Positions 45,854 to 55,268 of a stretch of DNA of 64,000 bases are shown here, piece by piece. The DNA is taken from positions 248,001 to 312,000 of the forward strand of contig NZ_UTHA01000001.1 in assembly GCF_900582195.1 (NCBI RefSeq). The letters run 5' to 3'. Made by a program: the position numbers and the translations under genes. Position 1 is the first letter of the stretch, and each line of letters begins with the position of its first letter. The stretch is from Pseudomonas viridiflava. GTDB lineage: Bacteria > Pseudomonadota > Gammaproteobacteria > Pseudomonadales > Pseudomonadaceae. The notes under the pieces were generated by a model. The model ran no database searches. It saw nothing but the letters and a program-made list of their open reading frames with translations, and was not told the origin of the DNA.

Positions 45854-46669
45854 TTAAGCCGTCGGCGCGAGCGGTGCTGCCGGTGCGCGACGATAGGCCA
45901 GCCAGATCAGGAACAGCCCGCCGACGATCATCGGCACGCAGAGCACCTGGCCCATGGTCAGCCAGTTCCAGGCCAAGTAGCCCAGTTGCGCATCCGGTAC
46001 GCGAACGAATTCGACGATAAAACGGAAGATGCCGTAGAACAGCGCGAACATGCCGGAAACGGCCATGGTCGGACGCGGTTTGCGCGAGAAAATCCACAGG
46101 ATCAGGAACAGCGCCACGCCTTCCAGCGCGAACTGATACAGCTGCGACGGGTGACGCGGCAGTTGCGCCGGATCGCTGAATGGCGGGAAGACCATGGCCC
46201 ACGGCACGTCAGTCGCCTTTCCCCACAATTCGGCGTTGATAAAGTTACCAATGCGCCCGGCGCCCAGACCGATCGGCACCATGGGTGCGACGAAGTCCAT
46301 CAACTGGAAGAACGACTTGCCGTTGCGCTTGCCGAACCACAACGCGGCCAGCATTACGCCGATGAAACCGCCGTGGAACGACATGCCGCCCTTCCACACT
46401 TCGAAAATCAGCGTCGGGTTGGCCAGGTAGGCGCTCAGATCGTAGAACAGCACGTAACCCAGACGTCCGCCGACGATCACGCCCATCGACATCCAGAAGA
46501 CCATGTCGGAGAGTTTCTCCTTGGTCCAGGTCGGGTCGAAACGGTTGAGCCGGCGCGACGCCAGCAGCCACGCACCGCCGATGCCGATCAGGTACATCAG
46601 ACCGTACCAGTGGATTTTCAGCGGACCGATGGCCAGGGCCACCGGGTCGATCTGCGGGTAAGGCAGCAT
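45854..46669 (-). CDS. lgt: Prolipoprotein diacylglyceryl transferase Lgt
   Basis: First step of lipoprotein maturation: transfers diacylglycerol from phosphatidylglycerol to the lipobox Cys at the inner membrane. The 271-residue, seven-helix protein has the N-terminal [34 protein letters not shown] includes the essential His-Gly region, and the Lgt signature is [16 protein letters not shown]. Length is standard. Upstream of thyA, as in many proteobacteria. Confidence 0.96.
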   Translation of the reverse strand: MLPYPQIDPVALAIGPLKIHWYGLMYLIGIGGAWLLASRRLNRFDPTWTKEKLSDMVFWMSMGVIVGGRLGYVLFYDLSAYLANPTLIFEVWKGGMSFHGGFIGVMLAALWFGKRNGKSFFQLMDFVAPMVPIGLGAGRIGNFINAELWGKATDVPWAMVFPPFSDPAQLPRHPSQLYQFALEGVALFLILWIFSRKPRPTMAVSGMFALFYGIFRFIVEFVRVPDAQLGYLAWNWLTMGQVLCVPMIVGGLFLIWLAYRRAPAAPLAPTA

Positions 46670-46748
46670 TGCGACTCCTCGTTAGAGTTGAAACCAAAAT
46701 TCCCGGGCGACGCTGCCACCTCAGGATTAAGCCAGGATTGCGACGCGA

Positions 46749-47531
46749 TTAAAGCAGGAAGCTCACACCCACGCTGAACAGCAAAGCGGCGAACAGCCGT
46801 TTCAGCAAGCGCGGCGACAACCGATGCGCCAAACGCGCGCCAATGCGGGCGAAAACCATGCTGGTCAGGGCGATGCCCAACAACGCCGGCAAATACACAA
46901 AACCGAGACTATGCGGCGGCAACAACGGATCGTGCCAGCCCAGTATCATGAAACTTAATGCACTGACCAGCGCGATTGGCAGCCCGCAGGCCGACGAGGT
47001 CGCCACGGCTTGCTGCATCGGCACACTGCGCCAGGTCAGAAACGGCACGGTCAGCGAACCGCCGCCCACGCCAAAAATCGCCGAGGCCCAGCCAATCACA
47101 CTGCCGGCCACGGTCAGACCGAGTTTACCCGGCACCGTTCGGCTGGCCTTGGGTTTGATGTCCAGCGCCAGTTGCACCGAGATGATCAAGGCGAACACGC
47201 CGATGATCTTTTGCAAGTGCGGGCCGGAAATCGCTTCAGCGGTCAGTGCGCCGAAACCGGCGCCCAACAGAATCCCGACGGCCATCCACATGAAGATCGG
47301 CCAGCGCACCGCACCGCGTCGATGATGCTCACGCACGGCGTTGACCGAGGTGAAGATGATCGTCGCCAGCGACGTGCCGACCGCCAGATGGGTGAGGATC
47401 GACTGATCAAAGCCCTGCAAGGTGAAACTGAACACCAGCACCGGCACGATGATGATCCCGCCGCCAACCCCGAACAGCCCGGCCAGCACGCCCGCACAGG
47501 CGCCCAGCGCCAGATAGAGCAGAAATTCCAT
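46749..47531 (-). CDS. TSUP family sulfite/sulfonate-type permease (TauE/SafE)
   Basis: A 260-residue membrane protein with about eight helices and the two characteristic TauE repeats: AGLFGVGGGIIIVPVLVF near the N-terminus and AIFGVGGGSLTVPFLTW in the middle. Family members export or import sulfur-containing or organic anions; the substrate here is not evident. The ATG at 47531 is chosen because it gives MEFLLYLALGACAGVLAGLF; longer frames overlap the divergent promoter region. Confidence 0.88.
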   Translation of the reverse strand: MEFLLYLALGACAGVLAGLFGVGGGIIIVPVLVFSFTLQGFDQSILTHLAVGTSLATIIFTSVNAVREHHRRGAVRWPIFMWMAVGILLGAGFGALTAEAISGPHLQKIIGVFALIISVQLALDIKPKASRTVPGKLGLTVAGSVIGWASAIFGVGGGSLTVPFLTWRSVPMQQAVATSSACGLPIALVSALSFMILGWHDPLLPPHSLGFVYLPALLGIALTSMVFARIGARLAHRLSPRLLKRLFAALLFSVGVSFLL

Positions 47532-47663
47532 GACCGTCTCCCCAGACCGCATCCGCAAAACCGGAGCGGCATGGTAACGGATGCACACCCTTTGGCTCCA
47601 CTGGCGATGGATGCACGGACGCCGGATGCGTAGAGTGAGCAAAAAACACACAAGGACCACCTT

Positions 47664-48410
47664 ATGTGCCTGATTGTTTTCGCCTGGCGCCCGGGCCATG
47701 CCCAGCCGCTGATCGTCGCGGCCAACCGTGACGAATTCTACGCCCGGCCGAGCCTGCCACTGGCGCAGTGGCCGGAGGCGCCGAATGTGCATGCCGGACG
47801 TGATCTAGAGGCCGGCGGCACCTGGCTGGGAATTGGCGCCAACGGCCGCTTTGCTGCGTTGACCAATATCCGTGATCCGCAGCAGGCGCCAGCGCGCAAG
47901 TCACGAGGGGAACTGGTGGCGCGGTTTCTGACCGGCGATGCGTCGATTGATGATTATTTGAGCGATGTGGTCGGGCGTTCGGCGGAATATGCCGGGTTTA
48001 ATCTGTTGCTCGGCAACAGTCATGAGCTGTGGCATTTCAATGCGCGGATGTCGGAACCGGTGATGCTGGAATCGGGCGTCTACGGATTATCCAATGCCGG
48101 ACTGGATACGCCGTGGCCGAAGTTGCTCAAGGCCAAGGCAGCGTTGAATGCGGTGCTGGATGATCCGCAGCCTGAGCATTTGTTGGCATTGTTGGGTGAT
48201 TCGCAGACGGCCCCATCTGCCGAATTGCCAGATACCGGGGTGGGTCTGGCCACGGAATCACTGTTGTCGAGTGTATTTATTGCCAGTCAGAGTTACGGGA
48301 CGCGGGCGAGTACGGCGTTGATTGTGCAGGCGGATGGGACGCGGCGGATGGTCGAGCGGAGTTTTGGGCCGTATGGCGGGCATTTGGGCGAAGTGGAAAT
48401 AACAGCTTAA
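47664..48410 (+). CDS. NRDE family protein (TANGO2-like)
   Basis: A 248-residue cytoplasmic protein beginning MCLIVFAWRPG, with the name-giving ANRDEFYARP motif and GGTWLGIGANGRFAALTN. The family includes eukaryotic TANGO2, implicated in haem or lipid metabolism, and shows an N-terminal-nucleophile-like Cys-2. Bacterial function is not established. Single gene, divergent from the TSUP permease. Confidence 0.85.
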   Translation: MCLIVFAWRPGHAQPLIVAANRDEFYARPSLPLAQWPEAPNVHAGRDLEAGGTWLGIGANGRFAALTNIRDPQQAPARKSRGELVARFLTGDASIDDYLSDVVGRSAEYAGFNLLLGNSHELWHFNARMSEPVMLESGVYGLSNAGLDTPWPKLLKAKAALNAVLDDPQPEHLLALLGDSQTAPSAELPDTGVGLATESLLSSVFIASQSYGTRASTALIVQADGTRRMVERSFGPYGGHLGEVEITA

Positions 48411-48414
48411 AAGC

Positions 48415-48636
48415 CGACCCTCACCCCAGCCCTCTCCCAAAGGGAGAGGGGGCCGACCGAGGTGTCTTGAGCCATACATCGACCTGAAAGACCGAGTCGA
48501 TTATGGATTCAAGACAGCACCTTCTTGTCCGTGTGAGTCGATTATGGATTCAACACAGCACTTTCAGGTCGGCGGAGTTCTGCAGCATCCCCCAATCAGT
48601 CCCCTCTCCCCCCGGGAGAGGGTTAGGGTGAGGGGC
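48415..48636. repeat. Long extragenic element with CCCTCTCCC hairpin arms (copy 2), with internal direct repeat
   Basis: Outer arms start ccgaccctcaccccagccctc and end gggttagggtgaggggctt. Inside, GTCGATTATGGATTCAA.ACA occurs twice (about 48497 and 48538), between GACCTGAAAG and CTTTCAGGTC. It fills the gap between the convergent NRDE and ptsP genes and sits where a terminator would be. Confidence 0.82.
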
Positions 48637-48645
48637 TTTTGATCT

Positions 48646-50925
48646 TCAGAGGGCTTTGACCACCGCCGGCGGATGCATCTTCGACAACCCAAGGTTCTTC
48701 AGCGCCAGTTGCAGCGAGCTGTGGATCACTTGCGGGTTATCAATGGTCATCAGCTCCGCCAGCAATTCCTGAGCCTTGCTCAGATTGACCTGACGCAACA
48801 TCCACTTCACCTTCGGCAAGTTGGTGGCGTTCATCGACAGACTGTCGAAACCCATCGCCATCAACAGCACCGCCGCCGCCGGATCACCGGCCATCTCGCC
48901 GCAAATGCTCACCGGTTTGCCCTCGGCATGGGCATCGCGCACCACGGTTTGCAGGGCTTGCAGCACCGCCGGGTGCAGATAATCGTAAAGATCGGCCACA
49001 CGCGGGTTGTTACGATCGACCGCCAGCAAATACTGGGTCAAGTCGTTGGAACCGACGGAAAGGAAGTCGACCATCCGCGCCAGTTCCTTGGTCTGGTACA
49101 CCGCTGCCGGAATCTCGATCATCACGCCAATTGGCGGCATCGGCACGTCGGTGCCTTCGTCGCGCACTTCGCCCCAGGCGCGGTGAATCAGATGCAGGGC
49201 TTCTTCGAGTTCGTGGGTGCCGGAGATCATCGGCAGCAGAATCCGCAGGTTGTTCAGGCCTTCGCTGGCCTTGAGCATCGCGCGGGTCTGCACCAGGAAG
49301 ATTTCCGGGTGGTCGAGGGTGACGCGAATGCCGCGCCAGCCGAGGAACGGGTTGTCTTCCTTGATCGGGAAGTACGACAGCGACTTGTCACCGCCGATGT
49401 CGAGGCTGCGCATGGTCACCGGTTGCGGGTGGAACGCGGCGAGCTGCTCGCGGTAGATCGCCAGTTGTTCCTTCTCGCTCGGGAAGCGCTGGTTGATCAT
49501 GAACGGCACTTCGGTGCGGTACAGGCCGACACCTTCGGCGCCACGCTTCTGCGCCCGCGCCACATCGGCCAGCAGGCCGGTGTTGACCCACAGCGGCATG
49601 CGGTGACCGTCGAGGGTCACGCACGGCAGGTCGCGCAGGGTGTCGAGGCCCAGTGCCAGTTGTTTCTCTTCTTCGACGACTTCGGCGAACTGCTTGCGCA
49701 GCACTTCGCTCGGGTTGGTGTAGACCTCGCCGCGTGTGCCGTCGACGATCATTTCGATGCCGTCGACCTTGGCGTACGGCAGGTCGACCAGACCCATCAC
49801 CGTCGGGATGCCCATGGCCCGGGCAAGAATCGCTACGTGGGAGTTGCCCGAACCGAGTACCGAGACCAGACCGACCAGCGTGCCTTCCGGCACCTCGCCG
49901 AGCATCGCCGGCGTCAGTTCTTCGCTGACCAGAATGGTTTTTTCCGGGTAGACCAGGTTTTGCTGGCGCTCTTCCTGCAAGTAGGCGAGCAGGCGGCGAC
50001 CGAGGTCCTTGACGTCCGAGGCACGCTCACGCAGGTAGGCGTCGTCCATCAGTTCGAAACGGTTGACGTGCTCAGTGACCACTTGGCGCAGCGCGCCCTG
50101 GGCCCACTGGCCTGTCTTGATCACGGTGGTGATTTCGCTGCCCAGCGAGGCATCGTCGAGCATCATCAGATAGACGTCGAACAGCGCGCGCTCTTCCGGG
50201 CGCAACTGCGTCGCAAGCTTGGCGGACAAGGCGCGCATGTCGGCGCGCACGCCTTCGATGGCGGTCTTGAACAGCGCCAGCTCGGCGTTGATGTCGGTAA
50301 TGGTCTTGTCCGGCACCACGTCCAGGTCCGCCGGCGGCAGCATGACCACGGCGGTACCGACGGCAGCACCGGGCGAACCCGGCACACCAACGAACTTGGC
50401 TTCCTGAATGCCTTTGCCCTGACGGCCCAGACCCCGGATCGACCCGGTGGCCTCGGCGTGGGCGATAACCCCGGCGAGTTGCGCGCTCATGGTCACGAGG
50501 AAGGCTTCTTCACCCTCGTCGAACTGGCGGCGTTCTTTTTGCTGAATGACCAACACGCCGACGACGCGGCGGTGGTGAATGATCGGTGCTCCGAGGAACG
50601 AGGCATAACGCTCTTCACCGGTCTCGGCAAAGTAGCGATAGCGCGGGTGATCCGCAGCGTTTTCGAGGTTCAGGGGTTCTTCACGCGTGCCGACCAGACC
50701 GACCAGACCTTCGTTGGGTGCCATGCTGACCTTGCCGATCGAGCGCTTGTTCAAGCCCTCGGTGGCCATCAGGACGAAGCGGTTGGTTTCGGGATCAAGC
50801 AGGTAGACCGAGCAGACCTGGCTGCCCATGGCCTCTTTGACGCGCAACACAATAATCCCCAACGCCGCCTTGAGATCCTTGGCGGAGTTAACTTCCTGGA
50901 CGATCTTGCGCAGCGTATTGAGCAT
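48646..50925 (-). CDS. ptsP: PTS-Ntr phosphoenolpyruvate-protein phosphotransferase PtsP (EI-Ntr)
   Basis: First enzyme of the nitrogen-related phosphotransferase system: takes phosphate from PEP and passes it to NPr, with regulatory output. The 759 residues contain an N-terminal GAF domain (about 17-160) that binds glutamine or 2-oxoglutarate. The active His is in GSGNSHVAILARAMGIPTVM. The TIM barrel has RTEVPFMINQRFPSE, GWRGIRVTLDHPEIF and MPPIGVMIEIPAAV, and the C-terminal CGEMAGDPAAA holds the catalytic Cys. It is 22 bp downstream of rppH on the same strand, the conserved pair. Confidence 0.95.
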   Translation of the reverse strand: MLNTLRKIVQEVNSAKDLKAALGIIVLRVKEAMGSQVCSVYLLDPETNRFVLMATEGLNKRSIGKVSMAPNEGLVGLVGTREEPLNLENAADHPRYRYFAETGEERYASFLGAPIIHHRRVVGVLVIQQKERRQFDEGEEAFLVTMSAQLAGVIAHAEATGSIRGLGRQGKGIQEAKFVGVPGSPGAAVGTAVVMLPPADLDVVPDKTITDINAELALFKTAIEGVRADMRALSAKLATQLRPEERALFDVYLMMLDDASLGSEITTVIKTGQWAQGALRQVVTEHVNRFELMDDAYLRERASDVKDLGRRLLAYLQEERQQNLVYPEKTILVSEELTPAMLGEVPEGTLVGLVSVLGSGNSHVAILARAMGIPTVMGLVDLPYAKVDGIEMIVDGTRGEVYTNPSEVLRKQFAEVVEEEKQLALGLDTLRDLPCVTLDGHRMPLWVNTGLLADVARAQKRGAEGVGLYRTEVPFMINQRFPSEKEQLAIYREQLAAFHPQPVTMRSLDIGGDKSLSYFPIKEDNPFLGWRGIRVTLDHPEIFLVQTRAMLKASEGLNNLRILLPMISGTHELEEALHLIHRAWGEVRDEGTDVPMPPIGVMIEIPAAVYQTKELARMVDFLSVGSNDLTQYLLAVDRNNPRVADLYDYLHPAVLQALQTVVRDAHAEGKPVSICGEMAGDPAAAVLLMAMGFDSLSMNATNLPKVKWMLRQVNLSKAQELLAELMTIDNPQVIHSSLQLALKNLGLSKMHPPAVVKAL

Positions 50926-50947
50926 GGCTCGGGGTCGAACTCCGTCG

Positions 50948-51427
50948 TCAGTCGCGCGCTAAAAGGCGCGGGGCAAGCTCTTTGAGGGCGCGGCGATACA
51001 CCTCGCGCTTGAATGTCACCACCTGGCCCAACGGATACCAATAGCTGACCCAGCGCCAGCCATCGAACTCCGGTTTACCGGTCAAATCCATCCGCACCCG
51101 CTGCTCGTTGGAGATCAGGCGCAGGAGAAACCATTTCTGTTTCTGGCCGATGCACAGCGGTTGGCTGTGCGTACGCACCAGACGTTGCGGCAAACGATAG
51201 CGCAACCAGCCCCGGGTACAGGCCAGTATTTCAACATCTTCACGTTCCAGGCCAACTTCTTCGTTCAGCTCGCGGTACAAGGCGTCTTCCGGCGTCTCTT
51301 CAGGGTTGATTCCCCCTTGCGGAAACTGCCAGGCATCTTGATTGATACGGCGAGCCCATAGCACCTGGCCGGCGTCATTCGTCAGAATGATCCCGACATT
51401 GGGGCGGAAACCATCGGGGTCGATCAC
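50948..51427 (-). CDS. rppH: RNA pyrophosphohydrolase RppH
   Basis: Removes pyrophosphate from the 5' end of primary transcripts, starting RNase E-mediated decay. The 159-residue Nudix protein begins [20 protein letters not shown] from a GTG codon at 51427. The Nudix box [20 protein letters not shown] with VGL spans about residues 38-60. The GTG is preferred to the ATG 60 bp further upstream because [11 protein letters not shown] is the invariant RppH beginning. Operon with ptsP. Confidence 0.95.
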
Positions 51428-51570
51428 GGCAACAACCTCGCAAACGCATGTCGCCGCATTGTTCCACAAAGGTTGATAAGGCGGCAACGAAGCTTCCTAC
51501 CTTATGTGCACTCTTGTGAAAAGACCGTATTCTTGTCGCCTTTTTACAGACTTATCAGCGGGTAACTGCA

Positions 51571-52227
51571 ATGCGCCTGGCACTCTTCGATTTGGACAAC
51601 ACCCTTCTGGGCGGCGACAGCGATCACGCCTGGGGCGACTATCTGTGTGAACGCGGCTTCCTCGACCCGATTGCGTATAAAGCGCGCAACGACGAGTTCT
51701 ATCAGGATTACCTGGCCGGCAAACTGGATAACGCCGCGTACCTGAACTTCTGCCTGGAAATCCTCGGGCGCACCGAAATGGCCGTACTCGAGCAATGGCA
51801 CAGCGATTACATGCGCGACTGCATCGAACCGATTGTCTTGCCGAAGGCGCTGGAACTGCTGAAAAAGCACCGCGATGCCGGCGATAAACTGGTGATCATC
51901 ACCGCGACCAACCGTTTCGTGACCGCACCGATTGCCGTGCGCCTGGGCGTTGAAACGCTGATCGCTACCGAATGCGAAATGGTCGATGGCCGTTACAGCG
52001 GGCGCAGTACTGACATTCCGTGCTTCCGTGAAGGCAAGGTGACACGCCTGAACCGTTGGCTGGAAGAGACCGGGTATTCGCTGGACGACAGCTATTTCTA
52101 TAGCGATTCGATGAATGATTTGCCGCTGCTGGAGCAGGTGGCGAATCCCGTCGCTGTCGATCCAGATCCGAATCTGCGGGCTGAAGCCGAGAAGCGTGGC
52201 TGGCCGGTGATTTCCTTGCGCGGCTGA
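51571..52227 (+). CDS. HAD-IB family phosphatase (SerB/CicA-like)
   Basis: A 218-residue haloacid-dehalogenase hydrolase. Motif I is [16 protein letters not shown] (Asp 7, Asp 9), motif II is VIITATNRF, the Lys is in [10 protein letters not shown] and motif IV is [14 protein letters not shown]. Family members include phosphoserine phosphatase and histidinol-phosphatase-like enzymes; the exact substrate cannot be told from sequence. Single gene, divergent from rppH. Confidence 0.85.
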   Translation: MRLALFDLDNTLLGGDSDHAWGDYLCERGFLDPIAYKARNDEFYQDYLAGKLDNAAYLNFCLEILGRTEMAVLEQWHSDYMRDCIEPIVLPKALELLKKHRDAGDKLVIITATNRFVTAPIAVRLGVETLIATECEMVDGRYSGRSTDIPCFREGKVTRLNRWLEETGYSLDDSYFYSDSMNDLPLLEQVANPVAVDPDPNLRAEAEKRGWPVISLRG

Positions 52228-52234
52228 TTACGCC

Positions 52235-52309
52235 TTCGCGAGCAAGCTCGCTCCCACAAGGTATTTGTGAACGACACAGATCCAATGTGGGAGCGAGCTT
52301 GCTCGCGAA
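52235..52309. repeat. Everted REP pair
   Basis: TTCGCGAGCAAGCTCGCTCC, about 25 bp, then TGTGGGAGCGAGCTTGCTCG. Between the convergent HAD phosphatase and DUF2269 genes. Confidence 0.87.
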
Positions 52310-52332
52310 TGGGGTCGATTCGGTCTCAAGCC

Positions 52333-52746
52333 TTAAACAGGCTTGGCACCCATCAACGCCGCAATGGCGAGAAATCCGATGCCGCTGACAATCGCCAGCG
52401 CCAGCGTGAATTTCCAGTTACCAACCCCGCTAGTCCACAGCCGATTAAGCCGCACCAACAGCCACACTGCACTCAACGTGGCCACGGCATAGATCACGCT
52501 GGACCCCAGAATCCAGAACTGCCCCAGTGGCCAGCCAATCAGATGCACCAGCCACCAGCCAGTGAAGGGCATGCTGAACATACCGATCAGCATCAAACAC
52601 CAGATAAACAGCCAGGGGCGCTGCATCGTGCTGGCTGGCCCTTCGCTGCGATTACGCCAGGTCAGAGCGGCAAGCCCCAACCCGCTGACGAGGATCACCA
52701 CGGTCGCCGCGACGTGAAGGACTTTCAGGGTGGTCAGGGTTTCCAT
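52333..52746 (-). CDS. DUF2269-type membrane protein
   Basis: A 137-residue integral membrane protein with four helices (approximately 8-28, 44-64, 73-98 and 112-132). The opening TLKVLHVAATVVILVSGLGL has a conserved His, like DUF2269 proteins, which may bind haem or metal in some relatives. Function unknown. 40 bp upstream of the ilvA stop on the same strand; probably independent. Confidence 0.75.
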   Translation of the reverse strand: METLTTLKVLHVAATVVILVSGLGLAALTWRNRSEGPASTMQRPWLFIWCLMLIGMFSMPFTGWWLVHLIGWPLGQFWILGSSVIYAVATLSAVWLLVRLNRLWTSGVGNWKFTLALAIVSGIGFLAIAALMGAKPV

Positions 52747-52786
52747 GAATTTCTCTTCCTTGGGCCATGCCCATCAGCGTAGCCGC

Positions 52787-54301
52787 TCAGCCAAGAAACA
52801 GCTGATAGGCCGGGTTGTCGCTTTCATCCCAGTACGGATAGCCGATTTCCTCAAGCGCCGCCGGCACCAGATGACGCTCGTCGTGCGGCACTTGCAGGCC
52901 CGCGACCACACGGCCATCGGCCGCGCCGTGGTTGCGGTAGTGGAACATCGAAATGTTCCAGCGCCCGCCCAGCTTATTAAGGAAGTTGAACAGCGCGCCC
53001 GGACGCTCCGGGAATTCGAAGCGAAACACCACTTCATCAATTACGTGCGCTGCGTGCCCGCCGACCATATGGCGGATATGCAGTTTGGCCAGTTCGTTGT
53101 CGGTCAGATCGGTGACCGGGAAACCTTGCTCGGTCAGGCTCGCCAGCAATGCGCTACGTGGGTCGTTCTCCGGGTGCGTCTGTACGCCGACGAAAATGTG
53201 CGCTTCGCTGCCGGTGTTGTAGCGGTAGTTGAATTCGGTGATCTGGCGCTTGCCGACGGCCTCGCAGAACGCCTTGAAGCTGCCGGCCTTCTCGGGGATG
53301 GTCACGGCGATGATCGCTTCACGGCCCTCACCCAGTTCAGCGCGCTCGGCAACATGACGCAGGCGGTCGAAGTTGACGTTGGCGCCGGAGTCGATGGCCA
53401 CGAATGTCTGGCCACTGACGCCGCGCAACTCGACGTACTTCTTGATCCCGGCCACGCCCAACGCGCCGGCAGGTTCGGTGATCGAGCGGGTATCGTCGTA
53501 GATATCCTTGATTGCCGCACAGATCTCGTCGGTGCTGACGGTGATCACTTCATCGACGTAGTCTTTGCAGATGTCGAAGGTGTGCTGACCGATCTGCGCC
53601 ACCGCTACGCCGTCAGCGAAGATGCCTACGGTCGGCAGCACCACGCGCTCACCGGCAGCCATCGCCGCTTGCAGGCAGTTGGAATCGTCCGGCTCGACAC
53701 CGATGACTTTGATGTCCGGACGCAGGTATTTCACATACGCGGCGATACCGGCGATCAAACCACCACCGCCAACCGGAACGAAAATCGCGTCCAGTGGCTG
53801 CGGGTGCTGGCGCAGAATTTCCATCGCCACAGTGCCCTGCCCGGCGATGGTGTGCGGATCGTCGTACGGGTGGATGTAGACGTAGCCTTTTTCATCGACC
53901 AGTTTCAGCGAGTAGGCGAGCGCCTCCGGAAACGAATCGCCGTGCAGCACCACTTTGCCGCCGCGCGAGCGCACGCCTTCAACCTTGATCTCGGGGGTGG
54001 TCTTGGGCATAACGATGGTGGCTTTGACGCCCAGCACTTTCGCCGCCAAGGCCAGGCCTTGTGCATGGTTGCCTGCCGACGCGGTGACCACGCCACGGGC
54101 ACGCTCTTCCTCGCTCAGTTGCGTCAGTTTGTTGTAGGCACCGCGAATCTTGAACGAGAACACTGGCTGCAAGTCTTCGCGCTTGAGCCAAATGTCATTG
54201 CCCAGCCGCTCCGAGAGCTGGCGAGCGTTCTGCAGCGGGGTTTCTACGGCAACGTCATAAACGCGCGAGGTGAGGATCTTCTTGACGTACTGTTCGAGCA
54301 T
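52787..54301 (-). CDS. ilvA: Biosynthetic threonine ammonia-lyase IlvA
   Basis: PLP enzyme converting threonine to 2-oxobutyrate for isoleucine synthesis. The 504 residues include the PLP Lys51 in QPVFSFKIRGAYNKL. The Gly-rich phosphate loop is FVPVGGGGLIAGIAAYV. Two C-terminal ACT-like regulatory domains (about 325-500; RPGALFNFLNKLGGRWNISM) make it the feedback-inhibited biosynthetic form. Length fits E. coli IlvA (514). Divergent from rpiA, as in other pseudomonads. Confidence 0.95.
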   Translation of the reverse strand: MLEQYVKKILTSRVYDVAVETPLQNARQLSERLGNDIWLKREDLQPVFSFKIRGAYNKLTQLSEEERARGVVTASAGNHAQGLALAAKVLGVKATIVMPKTTPEIKVEGVRSRGGKVVLHGDSFPEALAYSLKLVDEKGYVYIHPYDDPHTIAGQGTVAMEILRQHPQPLDAIFVPVGGGGLIAGIAAYVKYLRPDIKVIGVEPDDSNCLQAAMAAGERVVLPTVGIFADGVAVAQIGQHTFDICKDYVDEVITVSTDEICAAIKDIYDDTRSITEPAGALGVAGIKKYVELRGVSGQTFVAIDSGANVNFDRLRHVAERAELGEGREAIIAVTIPEKAGSFKAFCEAVGKRQITEFNYRYNTGSEAHIFVGVQTHPENDPRSALLASLTEQGFPVTDLTDNELAKLHIRHMVGGHAAHVIDEVVFRFEFPERPGALFNFLNKLGGRWNISMFHYRNHGAADGRVVAGLQVPHDERHLVPAALEEIGYPYWDESDNPAYQLFLG

Positions 54302-54448
54302 CGGAAAGCATCACTGAGCGGTTGAGCGGGACCGAGGAGTCTAACCCGGCTTTTGCCCGCACGACCACACGAATCCAGAGGTTTTAGCCACGCTTGCGGC
54401 TATAATGCCGGCCTTTCCGTTCTCACCTTGCCCGCTTCCGGAGCCCGC

Positions 54449-55123
54449 ATGACCCAGGATCAACTCAAACAGGCAGTGGCTCAGGCCGCCGTCGACTTCA
54501 TCCTTCCGAAACTCGACGATAAAAGCATCGTTGGGGTCGGCACCGGCTCCACCGCCAACTGCTTCATCGACGCCCTGGCCCAGCACAAGGGCGCGTTCGA
54601 TGGCGCGGTTGCCAGTTCCGAAGCCACTGCCGCGCGCCTGAAGGGTCACGGGATTCCGGTGTATGAGCTGAACACCGTCAGCGACCTGGAGTTCTACGTT
54701 GATGGCGCCGATGAAAGCGACGCGCACCTGAACCTGATCAAAGGCGGCGGTGCCGCTCTGACCCGCGAGAAGATCGTTGCCGCCGTGGCCAAGACTTTCA
54801 TCTGCATCGCCGACGCCAGCAAACTGGTGCCGGTACTGGGCGAGTTTCCGCTGCCGGTTGAGGTGATCCCGATGGCCCGCAGCCACGTCGCGCGCCAACT
54901 GGTGAAGCTGGGCGGCGACCCGGTGTATCGCGAAGGCGTTTTGACCGACAACGGCAACATCATTCTGGATGTATTCAACCTGCAGATCACCAAACCGGTT
55001 GAGCTGGAAGCGCAGATCAATGCGATTGTCGGCGTGGTCACCAATGGCTTGTTCGCGGCGCGTCCGGCGGACTTGCTGTTGCTGGGTACTAGCGAAGGCG
55101 TGAAAACCCTCAAGGCTGAGTAA
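54449..55123 (+). CDS. rpiA: Ribose-5-phosphate isomerase A
   Basis: Interconverts ribose-5-phosphate and ribulose-5-phosphate. The 224-residue product starts [20 protein letters not shown]. It has [15 protein letters not shown], the active-site DGADESD and [12 protein letters not shown]. The ATG at 54449 is chosen because it gives the family start; earlier in-frame ATGs lie in the divergent promoter region. Confidence 0.96.
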   Translation: MTQDQLKQAVAQAAVDFILPKLDDKSIVGVGTGSTANCFIDALAQHKGAFDGAVASSEATAARLKGHGIPVYELNTVSDLEFYVDGADESDAHLNLIKGGGAALTREKIVAAVAKTFICIADASKLVPVLGEFPLPVEVIPMARSHVARQLVKLGGDPVYREGVLTDNGNIILDVFNLQITKPVELEAQINAIVGVVTNGLFAARPADLLLLGTSEGVKTLKAE

Positions 55124-55161
55124 ACCCAGACTGCCCGAAATTTATGGGCAGACAAATAACC

Positions 55162-55251
55162 TGTGGGAGCGAGCTTGCTCGCGAATGCGGTGGATCAGCC
55201 AACATCTTCATTGGCTGACCCGACGCCTTCGCGAGCAGGCTCGCTCCCACA
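55162..55251. repeat. REPIN
   Basis: TGTGGGAGCGAGCTTGCTCG and GAGCAGGCTCGCTCCCACA. The inner part gatcagccaacatc..attggctgaccc has a longer complementary stretch (AGCCAA/TTGGCT) than the other copies. Between the convergent rpiA and SdiA-regulated genes. Confidence 0.9.
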
Positions 55252-55268
55252 GTGTTTCGTGGTGTTGA

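Noticed and set aside
48673..50985. A 770-codon open frame on the + strand opposite ptsP
   Set aside because: It is the antisense shadow of a GC-rich gene; the protein is rich in His, Gln and Arg, has no domain, and ptsP on the other strand is a clear match.
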